Source: Burkholderiales bacterium (GTDB taxonomy: Bacteria > Pseudomonadota > Gammaproteobacteria > Burkholderiales > Burkholderiaceae_C). From it: a stretch of DNA of 64,000 nt. Positions 30,710 to 41,182 of the stretch are shown here, piece after piece (the first letter of the stretch is position 1; each line of letters opens with the position of its first letter). The translations under genes were made by a program, and so were the position numbers. The notes under the pieces are model-generated. The model was not told the DNA's origin. It did no database searches and saw only the letters and a program-made list of their open reading frames with translations. The DNA is taken from assembly GCA_017302655.1 (NCBI GenBank), contig JAFLDE010000012.1:1-64000 (forward strand). Direction: 5' to 3'.

Positions 30710-31588
30710 TCACTTGCCCGAGGGTCCACCCGTGCGCATGGCCTTGAAGAACTCCGTTTCCGGATCCAAGACCATCACGTCACTCTTGTTGCGGAACGAA
30801 GCACGGTAGGCGTCCAGCGAACGGTAGAACTGGGCGAACTGCGGGTCGCGGCCGAAGGACTCAGCGTAGAGCTTGGAGGCACGGGCGTCGCCTTCACCCA
30901 TCAGCTGCTGTGCATCGCGATGCGCCTCGGCGACCAGCACCTGATGCTGACGATCCGCATCGGCGCGGATTTTCTCGGCCTCGGCAGCGCCGGTGCTCCG
31001 CAACTCGTTGGCTACTCGCTGACGCTCCGACTTCATGCGGTTATAGACCGCCTCGGTGATGCCCGACGCGAAGTCGACACGCTTGATGCGCACATCCACG
31101 ATCTCGATGCCAAACTGCTTGGCGTCATCCATGATGCGCTGGGCCACGCCCCGCATTACCGCCTCACGGTCGGTATTCACCACACCTTGCACTGTGCGCT
31201 TGGTCACTTCCTCGTTGAGGGCCGCCTGCACGATCGGCGTGAGGCGCTGCTCCAAATTGGACAAGCTCGTGCCACTGTTGCGGATGAAGGCTTTGGCGTC
31301 GTTGACGCGCCACTTCACCAGCCAATCCACCACAAGGCTTTTCTTCTCTGCCGTGAAGATGGGTTTGGATTCGGCACTGTCCAACGTCTGGATGCGCTTA
31401 TCCAGGAACACCACGTTCTGGAACGGCGGTGGCATCTTGAACTTGAGCCCCGGCTCGGTGACGACTTCCTTGATCTCACCCAATGCGTAGATAACCGCGA
31501 ACTGCCGCTGGTCGACGACGAAGAGCGTCGAGCTGGCCACCATCAGGGCCAACAAGGCGCCAAAAACAAGGGAAACGATTCGGTTCAT
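30710..31588 (-). CDS. hflC: FtsH protease modulator HflC
   Basis: HflC is a SPFH/band 7 membrane protein that forms with HflK a cage around the FtsH protease. The 292 residues start with one N-terminal membrane helix (IVSLVFGALLALMVASSTLFVV), then the band 7 domain (VDQRQFAVIYALGEIKEVV) and a coiled-coil tail. It begins 9 bases after hflK. Length matches the family. Confidence 0.96.
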   Translation of the reverse strand: MNRIVSLVFGALLALMVASSTLFVVDQRQFAVIYALGEIKEVVTEPGLKFKMPPPFQNVVFLDKRIQTLDSAESKPIFTAEKKSLVVDWLVKWRVNDAKAFIRNSGTSLSNLEQRLTPIVQAALNEEVTKRTVQGVVNTDREAVMRGVAQRIMDDAKQFGIEIVDVRIKRVDFASGITEAVYNRMKSERQRVANELRSTGAAEAEKIRADADRQHQVLVAEAHRDAQQLMGEGDARASKLYAESFGRDPQFAQFYRSLDAYRASFRNKSDVMVLDPETEFFKAMRTGGPSGK

Positions 31589-31597
31589 GGCTGTTCT

Positions 31598-32812
31598 TCA
31601 GCGGCTGTCGCGTTCACGGCTGCGTTGCGGGTCCCGGGCCCTCGTTTCGACGGGTGCCCCACCGCTGGCCATCGTCTCCTGCGCAGGCGCTGCCTGCACG
31701 GCCGGTTGAGGCAATGCGCCAGGCTGCACCAGCTTGTCGAGTGGCAGGTACAGCAGGTTGGAGCCGCCCTTGCTGCTCACCATCACCTTGCTGACGTTGC
31801 GGAACACTTCCTGCATGGTGTCGATGTACATGCGGTCGCGGGTCACGGCGGGCGCCTTCGCGTACTCAGCTTGCACGACCCGGAAGCGCTGTGCATCACC
31901 CTCGGCGCGCGCAATCACTGCCGCCTTGTAGCCCTCGGCTTCCTGCATCAGCCGCGCCGCACGCCCCTTGGCCGCGGGAATGACTTGGTTGGCGTAGGCC
32001 TCGCCTTCGTTCTTGGCGCGCTCACGGTCCTGCCCCGCCTTCACCGCGTCTTCAAACGCCGCCTGCACCTGTTCAGGCGGCTGCACGCTACCGACGTTGA
32101 CACTGCTGACCAAAACGCCCGCCTTCAGGCGGTCGAGTTGCTGCTGCACGTTCTTGGCCAGATCGTTCGCAATCGCGTCGCGCTGCTCATAAAGCACCGA
32201 GTTCATGGTCGAACGGCCCACGATCTCACGCACAGCGGATTCAGCGGCCATCTTCACGGCCAGGTCCGGATCGCGGTTCTCGAACAGGAAGTCCTTGGCG
32301 TCCTTCAGCCGGTACTGCACGGTGAAGCGGATATCGACGATGTTCTCGTCCTGCGTCAGCATGGAAGAGTCGCGCAGACCGGTCGCTGGAACCACTTCGA
32401 AGCGCCCCACTTCCACCGAACGCAGCTGTGACACCGCCAAGGTGGTGTGCGCTTGGAAAGGGTAGGGTCCGCGCCACTGGAAACCTGCCTCGACGGTCTT
32501 GGCGTAGCGACCAAAGGTGGTCACCACCGCCTGCTCGCCTTCTTGCACGATGAAGAAGCCGCTGCCCAGCCAACCCAACACCACCACGCCGCCGATCAAG
32601 CCAATGCCGGCACCGGCCGCCTTCATGTCGGGAGGCGTACCGCCCCCACCGCCCACGCGTTGCGGGCCGGGACCGCCCGGCATCAGATGGCCAAGCTTGC
32701 GCTTGAAATCGCGCCAGAGTTCATCGAGGTCAGGCGGGCCGTCTTGCTGGGCACGCATGCCAAAGCGGCGCATCAAGCGGGCCCACAGGGAGGAAGAAAG
32801 GCTGGCGGACAT
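31598..32812 (-). CDS. hflK: FtsH protease modulator HflK
   Basis: The partner of HflC. The 404 residues have a Gly/Pro-rich cytoplasmic N-terminus (PGGPGPQRVGGGGGTPP), one membrane helix near residue 75-95 (GIGLIGGVVVLGWLGSGFF), the band 7 domain starting VQEGEQAVVTTFGRY and a low-complexity C-terminus ending RSRERDSR. It lies 7 bases downstream of hflX. The HflK/C complex limits FtsH access to membrane substrates. Confidence 0.96.
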   Translation of the reverse strand: MSASLSSSLWARLMRRFGMRAQQDGPPDLDELWRDFKRKLGHLMPGGPGPQRVGGGGGTPPDMKAAGAGIGLIGGVVVLGWLGSGFFIVQEGEQAVVTTFGRYAKTVEAGFQWRGPYPFQAHTTLAVSQLRSVEVGRFEVVPATGLRDSSMLTQDENIVDIRFTVQYRLKDAKDFLFENRDPDLAVKMAAESAVREIVGRSTMNSVLYEQRDAIANDLAKNVQQQLDRLKAGVLVSSVNVGSVQPPEQVQAAFEDAVKAGQDRERAKNEGEAYANQVIPAAKGRAARLMQEAEGYKAAVIARAEGDAQRFRVVQAEYAKAPAVTRDRMYIDTMQEVFRNVSKVMVSSKGGSNLLYLPLDKLVQPGALPQPAVQAAPAQETMASGGAPVETRARDPQRSRERDSR

Positions 32813-32819
32813 GGTGGAG

Positions 32820-34049
32820 TCAGGACGAGGCGTGGTCGACGTCGACAGCGACAGATGGGGATGATGGATCGAAGTCCAAGGGCTCGCTGCCCTCGGGATT
32901 TGCGAGTGAGGACCCGGTTTGCGTCAGTCGGCTGATGCTGTTGCGCAACTCGCTCAGGCCTTCGCCGCTGTGCGCGCTGAGCCAGACGCGCGAGACGCGC
33001 GTGCCATTAGGGCGCTCAACCTCGTCCACGAGGACGCGCGGGCGCAGTGACTCAGGAAGGGTGTCCAGCTTGTTGAAGACCACGATCTGCGGCGTGTCCG
33101 CGGCGCCGATCTCATCCAGCACCTTCTCGACTTCGGCCCATTGTTCGTGCAGCTTGGGGCTCCCCGCGTCGATGACATGAAGTAGGAGTTGCGCATCGGC
33201 CGCCTCCTGCAAGGTGGCCTTGAAGGCTTCGACGAGCTTGTGCGGAAGATCGCGAATGAAGCCCACGGTGTCGGAGAGCAAGGCAGTCGGTTGGCCGTGC
33301 GCCAGAAAGAACGAACGCGTGGTGGTATCCAAGGTCGCGAACAGTTGGTCGGCAGAGTAGGACCCGGCACGCGTGAGCGCGTTGAACAGGCTGCTCTTGC
33401 CAGCGTTGGTATAGCCCACCAACGACACGCGATGCTGCTGAGTCCGTCCGCCCCGCGTACGCGCCTTGCGCTGCGTGTCGCGCTGCTTGGCGACCTTGGA
33501 GAGGCGCATCTTTAGTTGCTTGATGCGCTCGTCGATCATGCGCCGGTCGAGCTCCATCTGGCGCTCGCCTGGACCGCCACGGGTGCCGATGCCGCCCTTT
33601 TGCCGTTCCAAATGGCTCCAACGCCGCACCAGGCGAGTGGCCAGGTACTGCAATTGCGCCAGTTCCACCTGTAGCTTGCCCTCGTGACTGCGCGCGCGTT
33701 GGGCGAAGATTTCCAGAATCAGCGCCGTTCGGTCGGCCACCGGTACGCCCAGGTGCTGCTCCAGGTTGCGCTGCTGGATGGGTGACAGCGCCTGATCAAA
33801 AAGCACCGCCTCAGCCTGGTGTGCAAGCACCAAAGCCTTGATCTCGTCGGCCTTGCCGCTGCCGACGAAGAGCGCAGCATCGGGCGCCTTGCGCCGTGCC
33901 ACCACGCGTGCTACCGCAGCATCGCCGGCGGTTTGCGCGAGCAGGGCGAGTTCGTCAAGGCTTTCGTCGAAGTCGGGGTCGCGACCGAGATCCACCCCCA
34001 CCAAGATGGCCCGCGCCAATTCGCTGGCAGGGTTTGCGGCGCTGTTCAA
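32820..34049 (-). CDS. hflX: GTPase HflX
   Basis: HflX is a ribosome-splitting GTPase. The 409 residues hold the N-terminal HflX domain (GSGKADEIKALV, GTRGGPGERQMELDRR) and the G domain with G1 GYTNAGKSSLFNAL, G3 DTVGFI and NKLD as G4. The C-terminal tail is short and ends SPSVAVDVDHASS. It follows hfq, the usual pairing, with 61 bases between. The start at 34049 gives normal length. Confidence 0.96.
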   Translation of the reverse strand: MNSAANPASELARAILVGVDLGRDPDFDESLDELALLAQTAGDAAVARVVARRKAPDAALFVGSGKADEIKALVLAHQAEAVLFDQALSPIQQRNLEQHLGVPVADRTALILEIFAQRARSHEGKLQVELAQLQYLATRLVRRWSHLERQKGGIGTRGGPGERQMELDRRMIDERIKQLKMRLSKVAKQRDTQRKARTRGGRTQQHRVSLVGYTNAGKSSLFNALTRAGSYSADQLFATLDTTTRSFFLAHGQPTALLSDTVGFIRDLPHKLVEAFKATLQEAADAQLLLHVIDAGSPKLHEQWAEVEKVLDEIGAADTPQIVVFNKLDTLPESLRPRVLVDEVERPNGTRVSRVWLSAHSGEGLSELRNSISRLTQTGSSLANPEGSEPLDFDPSSPSVAVDVDHASS

Positions 34050-34110
34050 GGCAGGAGGGATGAGCGCCGCCAGGGGCTGTTGCGGGCGGCTGGAGGCAGC
34101 GGATCGGGTT

Positions 34111-34353
34111 TCAGGACGTGGTGCCGGCGTCGCTGGCGTGGAAGTTCACTGCCCGGCCGGGCACCACGGTCGAGATGGCGTGCTTGTAGACCATCTGCGT
34201 CACCGTGTTGCGCAGCAGAACCACGTACTGGTCAAAGGACTCGATCTGGCCCTGCAGCTTGATGCCGTTGACCAAATAGATCGAAACGGGCACATGTTCC
34301 TTGCGCAGCAAGTTGAGGAAAGGATCCTGCAAGAGTTGGCCTTTGTTGCTCAC
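34111..34353 (-). CDS. hfq: RNA chaperone Hfq
   Basis: This hexameric Sm-like protein pairs small RNAs with mRNAs. The 80 residues include [20 protein letters not shown] (Sm1 with the proximal-face Gln), [11 protein letters not shown] and the Sm2 motif [14 protein letters not shown]. The C-terminal tail is very short, as usual for betaproteobacteria. It lies between der and hflX on the same strand, in the typical order. Confidence 0.98.
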   Translation of the reverse strand: MSNKGQLLQDPFLNLLRKEHVPVSIYLVNGIKLQGQIESFDQYVVLLRNTVTQMVYKHAISTVVPGRAVNFHASDAGTTS

Positions 34354-34434
34354 GATATGTTCCGTGTTCTTTCTGGTGGAGGAAGACGGCAGACCTTATC
34401 ACAGCCGCCCAAGCCCCAGGGTCTTGCGCCGGCT

Positions 34435-35769
34435 TCAGCGCTCGTCGAATGGATTGCTGCTCGAGCGCATCTCGATGCGCATCGGCGTGCCGGTCAAGCC
34501 GTAGTGGGCTCGGATGCGCCCTTCCAAGTAGCGTTTGTAGCTGTCCGAAATGTGTTCCAGCGAATTGCCGTGCACGACGACGATGGGCGGATTCATGCCG
34601 CCTTGGTGGGCGTAGCGCATCTTGGGCCGGAAAGCTCCCACTCGCTTGGGCGCCTGGTGTTCCGCCGCGTCATGAATCAGTCGGGTGAGCACCGGCGTGC
34701 TGAGCTTCTTGAAGGCAGAGGCATGCGCATCGGCGAGTGCCTTCCATAGCGGCCCCAAGCCCTGGCGCTTGAGTGCCGAGATGTGCACGATGGGCGCGAA
34801 CTTCAGGAACGAAAGGCGCGCCTCGATGGAGCGCAACAGCATTTCGCGCTGGTAGCTGTCGATTGCATCCCACTTGTTGACGGCCAGCACCACGGCGCGG
34901 CCGCTCTCCAGGATGTACCCGGCGATGTGCGCGTCTTGGTCGCTGACACCCTGGGTAGCGTCAAGAAGCAGCAGCACCACATTGGCATCGGCAATGGCCT
35001 GCAAGGTTTTGACCACCGAAAACTTCTCAATGGCCTCGAACACCCTGCCCTTGCGCCTCAATCCGGCAGTGTCGATCAACTCGAATTTCTGCCCGGCGCG
35101 CTCGAAGGGCACGGAGATCGCGTCCCGCGTGGTACCCGGCATATCAAAGGCGACCAGGCGCTCCTCACCCAGCCAGGTGTTGATGAGCGTGCTCTTGCCC
35201 ACATTGGGGCGGCCGGCCACGGCCAGGCGGATCGCGCGCTCCTCCTCCGCGGTCTCGTCAGCCTCTTCCTCTTCGCCCCCAAAATCTTCCAGAGCGGCTT
35301 CGAGCAAGCTGCGCACGCCCTGCCCATGAGCCGCCGACACCGGGTGCGGCTCACCCATGGCGAGTTCATGGAACTCAGCCAGTTGCGGCGCATCCACCAT
35401 GCCCTCGGCCTTGTTCACGGCCAATAGGGTCTTCTTGCCGGAACTGCGCAGGAAGCGCGCGATGTCATGGTCCTGGGCCGACAGACCGGCGCGGGCGTCC
35501 ACCACAAAAATCACCACATCCGCCTCGGCCACCGCCTGACGTGTCTGTTTGGCCATCTCCTTGACGATGCCAGTTTCGGCGGTGGGCTCGAACCCACCGG
35601 TATCGATGGCGATGAAATCGCGGCGCCCCAGGCGTCCGTCGCCGTAGTGCCGGTCCCGTGTCAGACCGGAAAAGTCGGCCACGATGGCGTCACGACTCTT
35701 CGTGAAACGGTTGAAGAGCGTGGACTTGCCAACGTTCGGCCGGCCCACCAGTGCGATTACGGGCTTCAT
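34435..35769 (-). CDS. der: Ribosome biogenesis GTPase Der (EngA)
   Basis: An essential GTPase for 50S assembly with two G domains in tandem: the first has [15 protein letters not shown] (residues 8-22) and the second [15 protein letters not shown] (near 190). The C-terminal KH-like domain ends in [12 protein letters not shown]. The 444 residues match the family. An acidic linker ([12 protein letters not shown]) joins the G domains. It follows bamB and precedes hfq. Confidence 0.97.
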   Translation of the reverse strand: MKPVIALVGRPNVGKSTLFNRFTKSRDAIVADFSGLTRDRHYGDGRLGRRDFIAIDTGGFEPTAETGIVKEMAKQTRQAVAEADVVIFVVDARAGLSAQDHDIARFLRSSGKKTLLAVNKAEGMVDAPQLAEFHELAMGEPHPVSAAHGQGVRSLLEAALEDFGGEEEEADETAEEERAIRLAVAGRPNVGKSTLINTWLGEERLVAFDMPGTTRDAISVPFERAGQKFELIDTAGLRRKGRVFEAIEKFSVVKTLQAIADANVVLLLLDATQGVSDQDAHIAGYILESGRAVVLAVNKWDAIDSYQREMLLRSIEARLSFLKFAPIVHISALKRQGLGPLWKALADAHASAFKKLSTPVLTRLIHDAAEHQAPKRVGAFRPKMRYAHQGGMNPPIVVVHGNSLEHISDSYKRYLEGRIRAHYGLTGTPMRIEMRSSSNPFDER

Positions 35770-35814
35770 GGGTGTCGCGTCAGGATGACCGGCCCCTGCA
35801 GGGCGGCCTCAAGG

Positions 35815-35865
35815 GCGCCGCAGCCCCCTCGGGGGGTAGCGACCGCAGGGAGACCTGGGGGGCTG
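35815..35865. repeat. GC-rich palindromic intergenic element
   Basis: CAGCCCCC at 35821-35828 pairs with GGGGGCTG at 35858-35865, and an inner CCCCCTCGGGGGG palindrome (35824-35836) can form an alternative hairpin. It fills the bamB-der gap. Similar C-run/G-run repeats are, from memory, scattered between genes in Comamonadaceae-type genomes. A related CCCCCCTCGGGGC lies at 58857-58870 upstream of metG. Confidence 0.6.
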
Positions 35866-35869
35866 AGGA

Positions 35870-36988
35870 TCATTCAGGGCGGAAGGCATGAACGCCGCCG
35901 TTGGCGGCCACCACCAGCATGGTGTTCCCGACCAAGGCCGGCGCGGTGACGATGGCCGCGCTTCCAGCGCGCAGGCGAAGGCGGGGCTGGCCACTCTTGG
36001 CATCCAGAAAGTGCAGATAGCCTTCGAAATCACCCATCACCACCACGCTGCCAGTGACACGGGGCGGTGCCAGGCGTCGGTTCTGCAGGGCTTCGCTGTT
36101 CCACAGCGTCTCGCCGTTGCTGGTGCGCCAAGCGGTCAGGCGGTCGGAAGCGTCAAAACCCACCACCACCTCGGCATCTCCACCCACGCCGAGCGCACCT
36201 CCCTGCAAGCGGCTCCACGTCTGGTTGCCGCGCTGGGCATTCACACAACCCACCGCCGCCTGAAAGGCGCGGGCGCAAATCAGGTCACCCGTGCGCGCCA
36301 TCGGCGCCACGACGTCGGCCAAGCGTTCCACCTCATTGGTGCCGCGCGGGCTCGCCACATTGGCCTCCCAGCGCAGCGTGCCTTTGGTGGGATCGACACC
36401 CGCCAATCGCGGCCCCTGCCCCACCACCAAAGTGTCCTTCCAGGCCATCAAGCCACCGGGTTGCGACAGCAGTAGGGCCTCACCAGGGCGGCGAAGCTCC
36501 CACAAGTGGCGACCATCGAGCACGTCAAAGCCATGCACCGCCCGGTCAACGCCGAGCACGAACACGCGCTCACCAGCCACCAGCGGCGCCGTCACCACCG
36601 GCGCCTTCAAGCGTTTGCGCCAGACTTCCTTGGCCTGATCGAAGACCACCAGATCCTGGTCCCGCGTGACCACCGCGCTAAAGCGCCCGTCGTGCCCCAC
36701 ACCAGCAGACAGCTTGGCACCGGCCTTCGCCCGCCAAAGCTCAGCGCCGTCGTCGGCCCGCAGCGCGCGCAACTCGCCCGTACCGTCGGCAACCACAAAG
36801 TGTCCGTCCCCCTGACCGACGGACAAGGAGAAGGATACGTCGCCCAAGTCTGCCGACCAGACGACACGACCCGCGATGGCCGGCGTGAAGCTGGCCAGTG
36901 GCGTGGGCTTGGCGGCATCCTTGTCGAACAGGCCGCAGCCACCCAGCAACATGGTGGCAGCGAGCAGCGCCAGAACTCGCTGCATCAC
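35870..36988 (-). CDS. bamB: Outer membrane assembly lipoprotein BamB
   Basis: BamB is a beta-propeller lipoprotein of the BAM complex. The 372 residues start with a lipoprotein signal MMQRVLALLAATMLLGGCG (lipidated Cys at 18) and contain repeated PQQ-like blades with W-containing strands (RVVWSADLGD, AELWRAKAG, EVWRKRLKAPV, TLRWEANV). It overlaps the YfgM-like gene by four bases. With bamA and bamD it completes three of the BAM components present in this window. Confidence 0.95.
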   Translation of the reverse strand: MMQRVLALLAATMLLGGCGLFDKDAAKPTPLASFTPAIAGRVVWSADLGDVSFSLSVGQGDGHFVVADGTGELRALRADDGAELWRAKAGAKLSAGVGHDGRFSAVVTRDQDLVVFDQAKEVWRKRLKAPVVTAPLVAGERVFVLGVDRAVHGFDVLDGRHLWELRRPGEALLLSQPGGLMAWKDTLVVGQGPRLAGVDPTKGTLRWEANVASPRGTNEVERLADVVAPMARTGDLICARAFQAAVGCVNAQRGNQTWSRLQGGALGVGGDAEVVVGFDASDRLTAWRTSNGETLWNSEALQNRRLAPPRVTGSVVVMGDFEGYLHFLDAKSGQPRLRLRAGSAAIVTAPALVGNTMLVVAANGGVHAFRPE

Positions 36989-37644
36989 TTCGCCTCCGCC
37001 GGTTTGACCAAGGTGCCAGGGTCCACCCCAACGCTCATCAGCTTGGCTTCGACCAAGCGGCGATAGGGCAACTCGGCGTCCAAGCCCAGATAAGCCTTCG
37101 AATACTGGTCGCGCGCCTTCGCGCTGTCCTTGGCCAGCAAGGCCAGATCACCGCGGCGGTCCGCCACCAAGGCTTCGAAAGCCGGAGACTGAATGGCCGC
37201 CAAGGCCTTTTCCGCTTCGGCAGCGCGCTTGGCTTCCAGGTGCAGGCCAGCTAGGCGCAATTGCGCCAGGTCGCGCAGGTCCTGCGGCTTGCCCTGGGCG
37301 GCAGCCCATGCCAGCAGCGGCTGCGCCTTCTCGGCGCTGCTGGCCTGGGCCAGCACCAAGGTGGCCTGCGTCGTGTAGGGCATGGCAGCGAACTGCTTCT
37401 GCATCTCGGCCATCAGCGGAGCCGCCTTGTCGAGTTGCTTGGCCTCGATGGCCTGCTCAATCGCCTCGTACATCACGCTCGCCTTGAGACCTTGCTCGCG
37501 CTGATACCAGTTCCAGGCGTTCCAGCCGGCAAATGCCAGCAGCACCACCGTGGCCAGCGTGGTGATGAGATTTCCCCACTTGGCCCAGAAGGCCTTCAGG
37601 TTGTCGAGTTGTTCTTGTTCTTGAAGATCGAGAGCGGAAGCCAT
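36985..37644 (-). CDS. YfgM-family membrane-anchored tetratricopeptide protein
   Basis: The 219-residue protein has a cytoplasmic N-terminus (MASALDLQEQEQLDNLKAFW), one membrane helix (LITTLATVVLLAFAGWNAW, about 26-44) and a periplasmic helical-repeat domain of the YfgM type. This family associates with the Sec translocon and periplasmic chaperones in E. coli. It sits between hisS and bamB as in most gammaproteobacteria and betaproteobacteria. The ATG at 37644 is chosen over an upstream frame that overlaps hisS. Confidence 0.92.
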   Translation of the reverse strand: MASALDLQEQEQLDNLKAFWAKWGNLITTLATVVLLAFAGWNAWNWYQREQGLKASVMYEAIEQAIEAKQLDKAAPLMAEMQKQFAAMPYTTQATLVLAQASSAEKAQPLLAWAAAQGKPQDLRDLAQLRLAGLHLEAKRAAEAEKALAAIQSPAFEALVADRRGDLALLAKDSAKARDQYSKAYLGLDAELPYRRLVEAKLMSVGVDPGTLVKPAEAK

Positions 37645-37684
37645 GCGAGAGCGGGGGATGTGGCGTCGGAGAGGGGGCGGATTA

Positions 37685-38977
37685 TCAGCGGGCGGCTTCC
37701 GCAGCCGCCCAGGCGGGCAGCTCGGCCAGCGGGAGGGGCTGCTGGCTGCCCTCCTGCAGGTTCTTGAGCGCCAGCTCACCGCGGGCGAGTTCGTCGGCAC
37801 CGAACACCAGCGCCCAGCGGGCGCCGCTGGCGCCGGCGCGCTTGAATTGAGACTTCATGCTGCCGCCGCCGGCATGCATTTGCACGCTCAGGCCAGTCGC
37901 ACGGACCTGCTCAAGCAGGGGCAGCACGGCAGCCAGGGGGGCGCCATCCGGCAGCACCGCATAGGCGTCCACTGCTGGGGCCGGAGGCAGCTTGCCGAGC
38001 GCCTCCAGCAACAGCAGCAGGCGCTCGATGCCGAGGCCAAAGCCGATGCCCGGCGCCGGCTTGCCACCAAGCTGGGCGATGAGGTCGTCGTAGCGGCCGC
38101 CACCGCAGACCGTGGCCTGGCTGCCCAGGTGCGGCGTGACCCATTCGAACACCGTGAGGTTGTAGTAGTCCAAGCCGCGCACCAGGCGCGGATTGATGCG
38201 GTACGCCAGACCGGCCGCGTCGAGCACGGCGCACACGCCGTCCAGGTGCGCGCGGGATTCGCTGCCCAGGAAGTCCATCAGCTTGGGCGCAGCATCCACA
38301 CAAGCCTGCATGGCCGGGTTCTTGGTGTCGAGCACGCGCAGCGGGTTGGTATGAAGGCGGCGGCGCGCGTCTTCATCGAGCAAGGCCTCGTGCTGCTGCA
38401 GGTGGGCAATGAGCGCCTGACGGTGCGCGGCGCGCTCGGCCGGCTGGCCCAGGCTGTTCAGCTCCAGCTGGATGTCGCTGCCTTCCTGCAAGCCGAGTTG
38501 GCGCAGGAGCGCACGCGTCATCAGGATGATCTCGGCATCGACATCCGGACCGTGAAAACCCAGGGCTTCGACATCGAGCTGGTGGAATTGGCGGTAGCGG
38601 CCCTTCTGCGGACGCTCGTGCCGGAACACCGGGCCCATGGACCAGATGCGCATTGGCCCGTCATAGAGCGCGTTGTGCTCGATGACCGCGCGCAGCAAAC
38701 CGGCGGTGAACTCGGGGCGCAGCGCCAGTTCATCTCCATTGAGGCGGTCCGTGAAGGTGTACATCTCCTTCTCGACGATGTCCGTCACCTCGCCGATGCC
38801 CCGAACGAAGAGCGCGGTGGGCTCGACGATGGGTGCACGCATGTTGCGGTAGCCATAGCTGGCGAGCAGTCGGCGGAACACGCCTTCCAGCCACTCCCAG
38901 CGCGCCGCCTCGGCCGGCAGCAGGTCGTTCATGCCCTTCACGCCCTTCAGGGGCTCGGGCTTCTTCAGTTCAGTCAT
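37685..38977 (-). CDS. hisS: Histidyl-tRNA synthetase
   Basis: This class II synthetase charges tRNA-His. The 430 residues start with [19 protein letters not shown] and include motif 2 region [17 protein letters not shown], the histidine-specific [15 protein letters not shown], motif 3 [16 protein letters not shown] and a C-terminal anticodon-binding domain. Its ATG overlaps the ispG stop by four bases. It is distinct from the regulatory paralogue hisZ at 29.3 kb. Confidence 0.98.
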   Translation of the reverse strand: MTELKKPEPLKGVKGMNDLLPAEAARWEWLEGVFRRLLASYGYRNMRAPIVEPTALFVRGIGEVTDIVEKEMYTFTDRLNGDELALRPEFTAGLLRAVIEHNALYDGPMRIWSMGPVFRHERPQKGRYRQFHQLDVEALGFHGPDVDAEIILMTRALLRQLGLQEGSDIQLELNSLGQPAERAAHRQALIAHLQQHEALLDEDARRRLHTNPLRVLDTKNPAMQACVDAAPKLMDFLGSESRAHLDGVCAVLDAAGLAYRINPRLVRGLDYYNLTVFEWVTPHLGSQATVCGGGRYDDLIAQLGGKPAPGIGFGLGIERLLLLLEALGKLPPAPAVDAYAVLPDGAPLAAVLPLLEQVRATGLSVQMHAGGGSMKSQFKRAGASGARWALVFGADELARGELALKNLQEGSQQPLPLAELPAWAAAEAAR

Positions 38978-40236
38978 GCCGTGACGCTTGCGTAGCGTTT
39001 CTCGATGTAGTCCTCGACCAGCGCCTGGAACTCGCGCGCGATGCCATCGCCGCGCAGGGTCAGCCGCTTCTCGCCGTCAATGAAGACCGGCGCTGCCGGC
39101 GCTTCGCCGGTGCCGGGCAAGCTGATGCCGATGTCAGCGTGCTTGCTTTCGCCAGGGCCGTTGACGATGCAGCCCATCACGGCCACCTTCATCGACTCGA
39201 CGCCCGGATACTTCTTGCGCCAGACCGGCATCTGCTCGCGCAGAAAGTCATCGATCTGCTTGGCCAGCTCCTGGAAGGTGGTGCTGGTGGTGCGGCCGCA
39301 ACCCGGGCAGGCGGTGACGCTGGGGTTGAACGCGCGCAGGCCAAGCGATTGCAGGATCTCCGAAGCCACCACCACCTCCTGCGTGCGCGCCTCGCCGGGC
39401 TGCGGCGTGAGGCTGACACGGATGGTGTCGCCGATGCCCTCCTGCAGCAGCAGGGCCAGTGCCGCCGTGGACGCCACCGTGCCCTTGGTGCCCATGCCCG
39501 CCTCGGTCAGGCCCAGGTGCAGGGGGTGGGTGGTGCGGCGGTTCAGTTCCCGGTAGACGGTGACCAGGTCCTGCACGCCGCTCACCTTGCAGCTGATGAT
39601 GACCTGACCCGGGTCCATGCCGAGTTCGACGGCGTAGGCGGCCGAACCCAGCGCCGAATCGATCAGCGCCTGGTACATCACCGACTTCGCATCCCAGGGC
39701 TGGGCGCGGCGACCGTTCTCATCCATCAACTCGGCCAACAGCTCCTGATCAAGGCTGCCCCAGTTCACGCCGATGCGCACCGGCACGTCGTGCTTCAGGG
39801 CCGCCTCGATCATTTGCGCGAACTGCTTGTCCTTCTTGTCGCCCTTGCCGACGTTGCCCGGGTTGATGCGGTACTTGGAGAGGGCCTTGGCGCAGTCCGG
39901 ATGCTCGGTGAGCAGGCGGTGGCCGTTGTAGTGAAAGTCACCCACCAAGGGCACCTGGATGCCCATGCGGTCCAGCTGTTCCCGGATGTAGGGCACCTGC
40001 GCCGCCGCCTCCGGGGTGTTCACGGTGATACGCACCAGCTCCGAACCGGCCAGCGCCAGCTCCTTGACCTGGATGGCGGTGCCGATGGCGTCCACCGTGT
40101 CGGTGTTGGTCATCGACTGGATGCGCACCGGCGCGTCGCCGCCCACCGTCACCAGGTGATCGCCCCAGCGCACGCGCGCCTGCAGGCTGCGCCGTCGCGG
40201 CGCTTCGAAGGGGAGGATGGCAGTCTCGCTGTTCAT
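38974..40236 (-). CDS. ispG: 4-hydroxy-3-methylbut-2-enyl-diphosphate synthase
   Basis: IspG (GcpE) is the iron-sulfur enzyme of the MEP isoprenoid pathway converting MEcPP to HMBPP. The 420 residues show the N-terminal barrel ([23 protein letters not shown]-like [14 protein letters not shown]) and the 4Fe-4S ligands in the CPGCGRT and CIVNGPGE motifs. Length includes the extra segment usual in proteobacteria. It lies between the rodZ-like gene and hisS. Confidence 0.97.
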   Translation of the reverse strand: MNSETAILPFEAPRRRSLQARVRWGDHLVTVGGDAPVRIQSMTNTDTVDAIGTAIQVKELALAGSELVRITVNTPEAAAQVPYIREQLDRMGIQVPLVGDFHYNGHRLLTEHPDCAKALSKYRINPGNVGKGDKKDKQFAQMIEAALKHDVPVRIGVNWGSLDQELLAELMDENGRRAQPWDAKSVMYQALIDSALGSAAYAVELGMDPGQVIISCKVSGVQDLVTVYRELNRRTTHPLHLGLTEAGMGTKGTVASTAALALLLQEGIGDTIRVSLTPQPGEARTQEVVVASEILQSLGLRAFNPSVTACPGCGRTTSTTFQELAKQIDDFLREQMPVWRKKYPGVESMKVAVMGCIVNGPGESKHADIGISLPGTGEAPAAPVFIDGEKRLTLRGDGIAREFQALVEDYIEKRYASVTA

Positions 40237-40240
40237 GACA

Positions 40241-41182
40241 TCACTTCAATTCGAGTCGCGCGACGCGCGTCTGGGCGTAGGCGTCCAGCGCCTGGTTCTG
40301 GCCGCGCCAGCGCAGGGAAAGCGCCGGCGCGTTACCCAGCACCAGGCGCAGAGGGGCGCGGGCCTCATCGAGTGCCAGCACCTCACCCTGCTGAAGCAGG
40401 CGGGAAGCGAGCGAGACGCCCTGGCCGTCGACGACCGAAATCCAACTCGCGCCCTGGTTGGCGCGAATCTCCAACAGGGTTCCGGCAGCGGTCGGTGCGG
40501 CCGTTGCGGCGGGAGGGCTTGACTGCTGCTCGGTTGCCAGAGTCTCCACCAGCGGAACAGAGCTGGGCGCAGCCGCAGCGACACTCGAAGACGCCGAAGT
40601 CGCGGCTGGTGCGTTCTGCAAGCTTCCAGGAAACGAAGCAACCCCGGCCGGCTGCGACGATTCGCTGCCTGTGACCAAGGCCGGCGCGGCGGAAGCCGAC
40701 GGCATCTCGGCCGGCGGCTGAACGGTGGCGTCAGACCCCAAATGCGGCAGGAATTCTCCCCAGGCGCCATCCCGAGGCCAAAGCGCCAGCGCCGCCGCCA
40801 CCAACAGAAGCGCCAGCGCCCCAAGCCACCAGGCGCCTCGCGGCAGGGCCCACCCACCGCCATCCCGCACCGGCTGGTTCAAGCCGGCGGACACGCGCTC
40901 CAGCGCAGCGCCGGGGCCGCGCGGCATGCCGGCCAACACCGGCACGGGATCCAGTCCGAGCACGCGGCACACCGAGGTGGCCAGGGCCCGCGCATGCGTG
41001 GCATCGGGCAGCTGGCTCCAACGCTCTGCCTCCAGCGCCTCCAGGCGAGCCTGCGGCACCTTCAGTTGCGCGGCCAGCGCGGCTATGTGCAGACCCTGCT
41101 GGCGGCGGGCGGCTGCTAGGCGAGCCCCCGCTCCAGCGGGAGCGGGAGGAACGGGCTGTTCCTGCGAATCAATCGCACTCAT
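40241..41182 (-). CDS. rodZ: RodZ-like protein: helix-turn-helix, membrane anchor, DUF4115 domain
   Basis: The 313 residues hold an N-terminal Cro-like HTH domain ([20 protein letters not shown], about 20-85), one membrane helix ([19 protein letters not shown]), and an Ala/Ser/Pro-rich linker of about 100 residues. They end in a C-terminal DUF4115 beta domain ([19 protein letters not shown]). This is the RodZ architecture, which links MreB to the membrane and maintains rod shape. The ATG overlaps the pilW stop by four bases and ispG follows after 4 bases, the standard order. Confidence 0.88.
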   Translation of the reverse strand: MSAIDSQEQPVPPAPAGAGARLAAARRQQGLHIAALAAQLKVPQARLEALEAERWSQLPDATHARALATSVCRVLGLDPVPVLAGMPRGPGAALERVSAGLNQPVRDGGGWALPRGAWWLGALALLLVAAALALWPRDGAWGEFLPHLGSDATVQPPAEMPSASAAPALVTGSESSQPAGVASFPGSLQNAPAATSASSSVAAAAPSSVPLVETLATEQQSSPPAATAAPTAAGTLLEIRANQGASWISVVDGQGVSLASRLLQQGEVLALDEARAPLRLVLGNAPALSLRWRGQNQALDAYAQTRVARLELK

